Shown here in pieces: positions 4,545 through 5,618 of a stretch of DNA of 5,618 bases. Below the pieces are notes generated by a model. It had not been told where the DNA came from and made no database searches. It was given only the letters and a program-made list of their open reading frames with translations. Numbering within the stretch: position 1 is the stretch's first letter; every line of letters starts with the position of its first letter. The DNA is from Candidatus Brocadiia bacterium (lineage in GTDB: Bacteria > Planctomycetota > MHYJ01 > WSZJ01): NCBI GenBank assembly GCA_013360825.1, contig JABWAY010000273.1, positions 1-5,618 of the forward strand, in the 5' to 3' direction. A program made the translations under genes and the position numbers.

Positions 4545-4615
4545 GTGGTGTCGCCTACCGGTGTGGGCGCCTGGCTGAAACCCAGGAGGTGAAGGTTCGA
4601 TTCCTTCCACCACCG
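4544..4615 (+). tRNA. tRNA-Phe (GAA), with G73
   Basis: Acceptor GGTGGTG/CACCACC, D-stem GCCT/GGGC with loop ACCGGTGT, anticodon stem CCTGG/CCAGG with loop CTGAAAC (GAA at 4577-4579), variable AGGT, T-stem GAAGG/CCTTC with loop TTCGATT. The discriminator is G, while Phe tRNAs normally have A73, a PheRS identity base. No CCA. Confidence 0.88.
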
Positions 4616-4689
4616 TCCTCCCGCAGGCAGGGTGAAGCCCCCGAAAGGCTCAGGCCCCCGAGCCACCGCGGCACCCCCGCCTCGAATGC
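4616..4689 (+). repeat. Degenerate copy of the core repeat between tRNA-Phe and tRNA-Gly
   Basis: The stretch from about 4633 aligns with the core of hairpin 4: GAAGCCCCCGAAAGGCTCAG against GAAGCGCCCGAAGGGCGCGA, then CGAGCCACCGCGGCACCCCC against CGAGCCGCCGCAGCACCCCC. No long inverted-repeat arms remain, so this looks like a decayed copy. Confidence 0.6.
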
Positions 4690-4761
4690 GCGGTCGTGGC
4701 CCAACGGATGGGCGCCACGTTGCCAGCGTGGATCACGCGGGTTCGATTCCCGCCGACCGCT
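4690..4761 (+). tRNA. tRNA-Gly (GCC)
   Basis: Acceptor GCGGTCG/CGACCGC, D-stem GCCC/GGGC with loop AACGGAT, anticodon stem CCACG/CGTGG with loop TTGCCAG (GCC at 4722-4724), variable ATCAC, T-stem GCGGG/CCCGC with loop TTCGATT. Discriminator U73 fits Gly. No CCA. Confidence 0.93.
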
Positions 4762-4773
4762 TCTCCAAGCCCT

Positions 4774-4847
4774 CAGGATGTGGTGGAGCCTGGTAACACG
4801 CTTCGTTCGGGACGAAGAAACCGCAGGTTCAAATCCTGCCATCCTGA
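4774..4847 (+). tRNA. tRNA-Pro (CGG)
   Basis: Acceptor CAGGATG/CATCCTG, D-stem GTG/CAC with loop containing AGCCTGGTA, anticodon stem CTTCG/CGAAG with loop TTCGGGA (CGG at 4808-4810), T-stem GCAGG/CCTGC with loop TTCAAAT. The AGCCTGGTA loop, the CTTCGTTCGGGACGAAG anticodon arm and A73 match bacterial proline tRNAs closely. Three nt before tRNA-Ile. Confidence 0.94.
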
Positions 4848-4850
4848 TCC

Positions 4851-4921
4851 CCGCCCATAGCTCAACGGCAGAGCTCTCCCCCGATAAGGGAGCGATGCAG
4901 GTTCAATTCCTGAGGGGCGGA
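4851..4921 (+). tRNA. tRNA-Ile (GAU) with C33 and weakened T-stem junction
   Basis: Acceptor CCGCCCA/GGGGCGG has an A7-G66 mismatch. The D-stem is GCTC/GAGC with loop AACGGCA. The anticodon stem CTCCC/GGGAG encloses CCGATAA (GAT at 4883-4885); bacterial Ile tRNAs have CTGATAA, so U33 is replaced by C. The T-stem GCAGG/CCTGA has a G49-A65 mismatch; its loop is TTCAATT. Discriminator A. Either diverged or partly decayed. Confidence 0.8.
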
Positions 4922-4926
4922 TCCGC

Positions 4927-4999
4927 GCTCCTGCAGCTCGACCGGCCGAGCACCCGTTTCGTAAACGGGAGGTTGTGGGTTCGAAACCCACCGGGAGCT
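4927..4999 (+). tRNA. tRNA-Thr (CGU) with C8
   Basis: Acceptor GCTCCTG/CGGGAGC, D-stem GCTC/GAGC with loop GACCGGCC, anticodon stem CCCGT/ACGGG with loop TTCGTAA (CGT at 4960-4962), T-stem GTGGG/CCCAC with loop TTCGAAA. Position 8 is C rather than the conserved U that pairs with A14, and position 14 is G, so that tertiary contact could be a C8-G14 pair. Discriminator U. Confidence 0.87.
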
Positions 5000-5006
5000 T
5001 GCGCCC

Positions 5007-5080
5007 GCCCCCGTAGCCCAATTGGCAGAGGCCCATGATTGAGGGTCATGGATGTGCAGGTTCGAGTCCTGCCGGGGGCA
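5007..5080 (+). tRNA. tRNA with GAG anticodon (Leu) but class I short variable loop
   Basis: Acceptor GCCCCCG/CGGGGGC is perfect. The D-stem is GCC/GGC with GG in an 11-nt loop. The anticodon stem CATGA/TCATG has loop TTGAGGG (GAG at 5041-5043), the variable loop GATGT is only 5 nt, and the T-stem GCAGG/CCTGC has loop TTCGAGT. Discriminator A73 fits Leu. Bacterial Leu tRNAs are class II with a long variable arm, which is absent here. Last gene of the array. Confidence 0.85.
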
Positions 5081-5379
5081 CTCTGGATGAGTTACGAACT
5101 ATCGAGCTTCGCAAGCGGGAACCGATGCATCTGCCGTCGCTGGCTTCAGTTAGCTGAACCGGGGGCCTTCGCCATCTCGGCAAAAGTTCGTATTCGTATC
5201 CAGTCGGGTCACCAGTCTGTATGAAGTCCGAACTTTGAGCCGTAAGGGCGCGCAGATTCGTCGTTCGGCTGAATGAGCACCCGGATCGATCATCCGCGGG
5301 CTCGGAAGGCCTGCCAGGCGCCCCGACGGGCTCTCGGTTTTCCCACGCAGTCCACGAGGGACGCGCATATTCTTCGGGC
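5081..5379. other. Stretch without a recognisable gene
   Basis: Base composition is less GC-rich than the rest of the window. I found no further cloverleaf, no strong intrinsic terminator after tRNA-Leu, and no convincing ORF. A small hairpin TTCAG-TTAG-CTGAA lies near 5145-5157. Minus-strand ORFs here lack start signals and look like noise. Confidence 0.5.
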
Positions 5380-5618
5380 ATGAGAAACCACCGTCGACGT
5401 GAGCTTCGTTCCTGCCTGGCCGGCGATTCCCAGAGCTCGCAGAGCCGGGATGAACGCTTCACCAGGTATGAGGAGTTGGAGCCGGAGGAGCGACTGCGCC
5501 GGGTTGCGATGCTCCTCCTGACCTACTTTCCGCACATTTCCCTCACGATATCTCGGCGAGCAGTTGGTCCGTTTTTCGGAGAGAGAGGGTCTCCATCGCC
5601 CGGACTGCCTTGCGCAGT
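5380..5618 (+). CDS. Possible partial hypothetical protein (runs off window)
   Basis: From ATG 5380-5382 the frame stays open for 79 codons to the window end, and is open upstream to a TGA at 5236-5238. The product begins MRNHRRRELRSCLAG and contains YEELEPEERLRRVAMLLL, a charged amphipathic stretch that looks like real protein. I recognise no family. There is no clear ribosome-binding site, the later residues look less convincing, and overlapping minus-strand ORFs compete. Treat as tentative. Confidence 0.33.
   Translation, partial: MRNHRRRELRSCLAGDSQSSQSRDERFTRYEELEPEERLRRVAMLLLTYFPHISLTISRRAVGPFFGERGSPSPGLPCA

Noticed and set aside
3236..5038. Many ORFs on both strands across the tRNA array
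   Set aside because: Minus-strand products contain GFEPA-like peptides, a well-known artefact of translating the antisense of tRNA T-arms (GGTTCGAATCC). They coincide with the tRNA genes and core repeats.
5097..5230. A further tRNA (Ser-like) after tRNA-Leu
   Set aside because: GTTCGTATTCGTATCC resembles a T-arm slightly, but no paired T-stem, acceptor stem or anticodon arm can be built.
5046..5535. Minus-strand ORFs at the right edge
   Set aside because: No start signals or recognisable motifs; one ends inside tRNA-Leu with the antisense T-arm peptide GLEPA.

Overview
The window comes from a very GC-rich bacterial chromosome and has two unrelated halves. Long spurious ORFs run on all strands, so I judged coding regions by motifs, start signals and frame continuity. 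The gene types (GbsR/MarR-type regulator, DCC/DUF393 thiol oxidoreductase, secreted thioredoxin-like protein) would suit a Planctomycetota-like organism, but that is inference; no marker gene is present.

Left half (1-2954), all on the minus strand and read from right to left. A good sigma70-type promoter (TTGACA, 17 bp, TATGTT) precedes a 174-aa GbsR/MarR-family regulator. The regulator is followed by a 171-aa DUF393 (DCC-family) thiol-disulfide oxidoreductase. Next comes a secreted thioredoxin-like protein interrupted by one in-frame TGA directly after a Cys (Cys-UGA). Last is a polytopic membrane protein that leaves the window. The regulator and the DUF393 gene each have the same palindrome, TTCTGT-N4-ACAGAA, just upstream of their ribosome-binding site, so the regulator probably controls both itself and the thiol-redox genes. 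The UGA is followed by a GC-rich hairpin that fits the spacing of a bacterial SECIS, so the third gene is a candidate selenoprotein. A nonsense mutation or sequencing error remains possible.

Right half (3023-5080), all on the plus strand: a dense array of 16 tRNA genes, each with a different amino-acid assignment: His, Arg, Met, Cys, Asp, Asn, Ala, Trp, Gln, Lys, Phe, Gly, Pro, Ile, Thr, Leu. Ser, Tyr, Val and Glu are absent. Every anticodon starts with G or C and none of the genes encodes CCA. Several are only 2-7 nt apart. Many depart from bacterial rules. Four (His, Arg, Met, Trp) have D-loop AG instead of GG together with T-loop TGC instead of TTC, a perfect covariation that predicts an A18-G55 pair in place of G18-pseudoU55. 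Two (Ala, Ile) have C33 instead of U33. Leu(GAG) has a 5-nt variable loop, His lacks the G-1:C73 pair, Thr has C8 and Phe has G73. The wide spacers are filled by long perfect or near-perfect hairpins that share a GC-rich core but have different arms, and several arms begin or end exactly at a tRNA boundary.

From 5081 to the end the base composition becomes less GC-rich. Only one weak partial ORF (5380-end, plus) is seen there.
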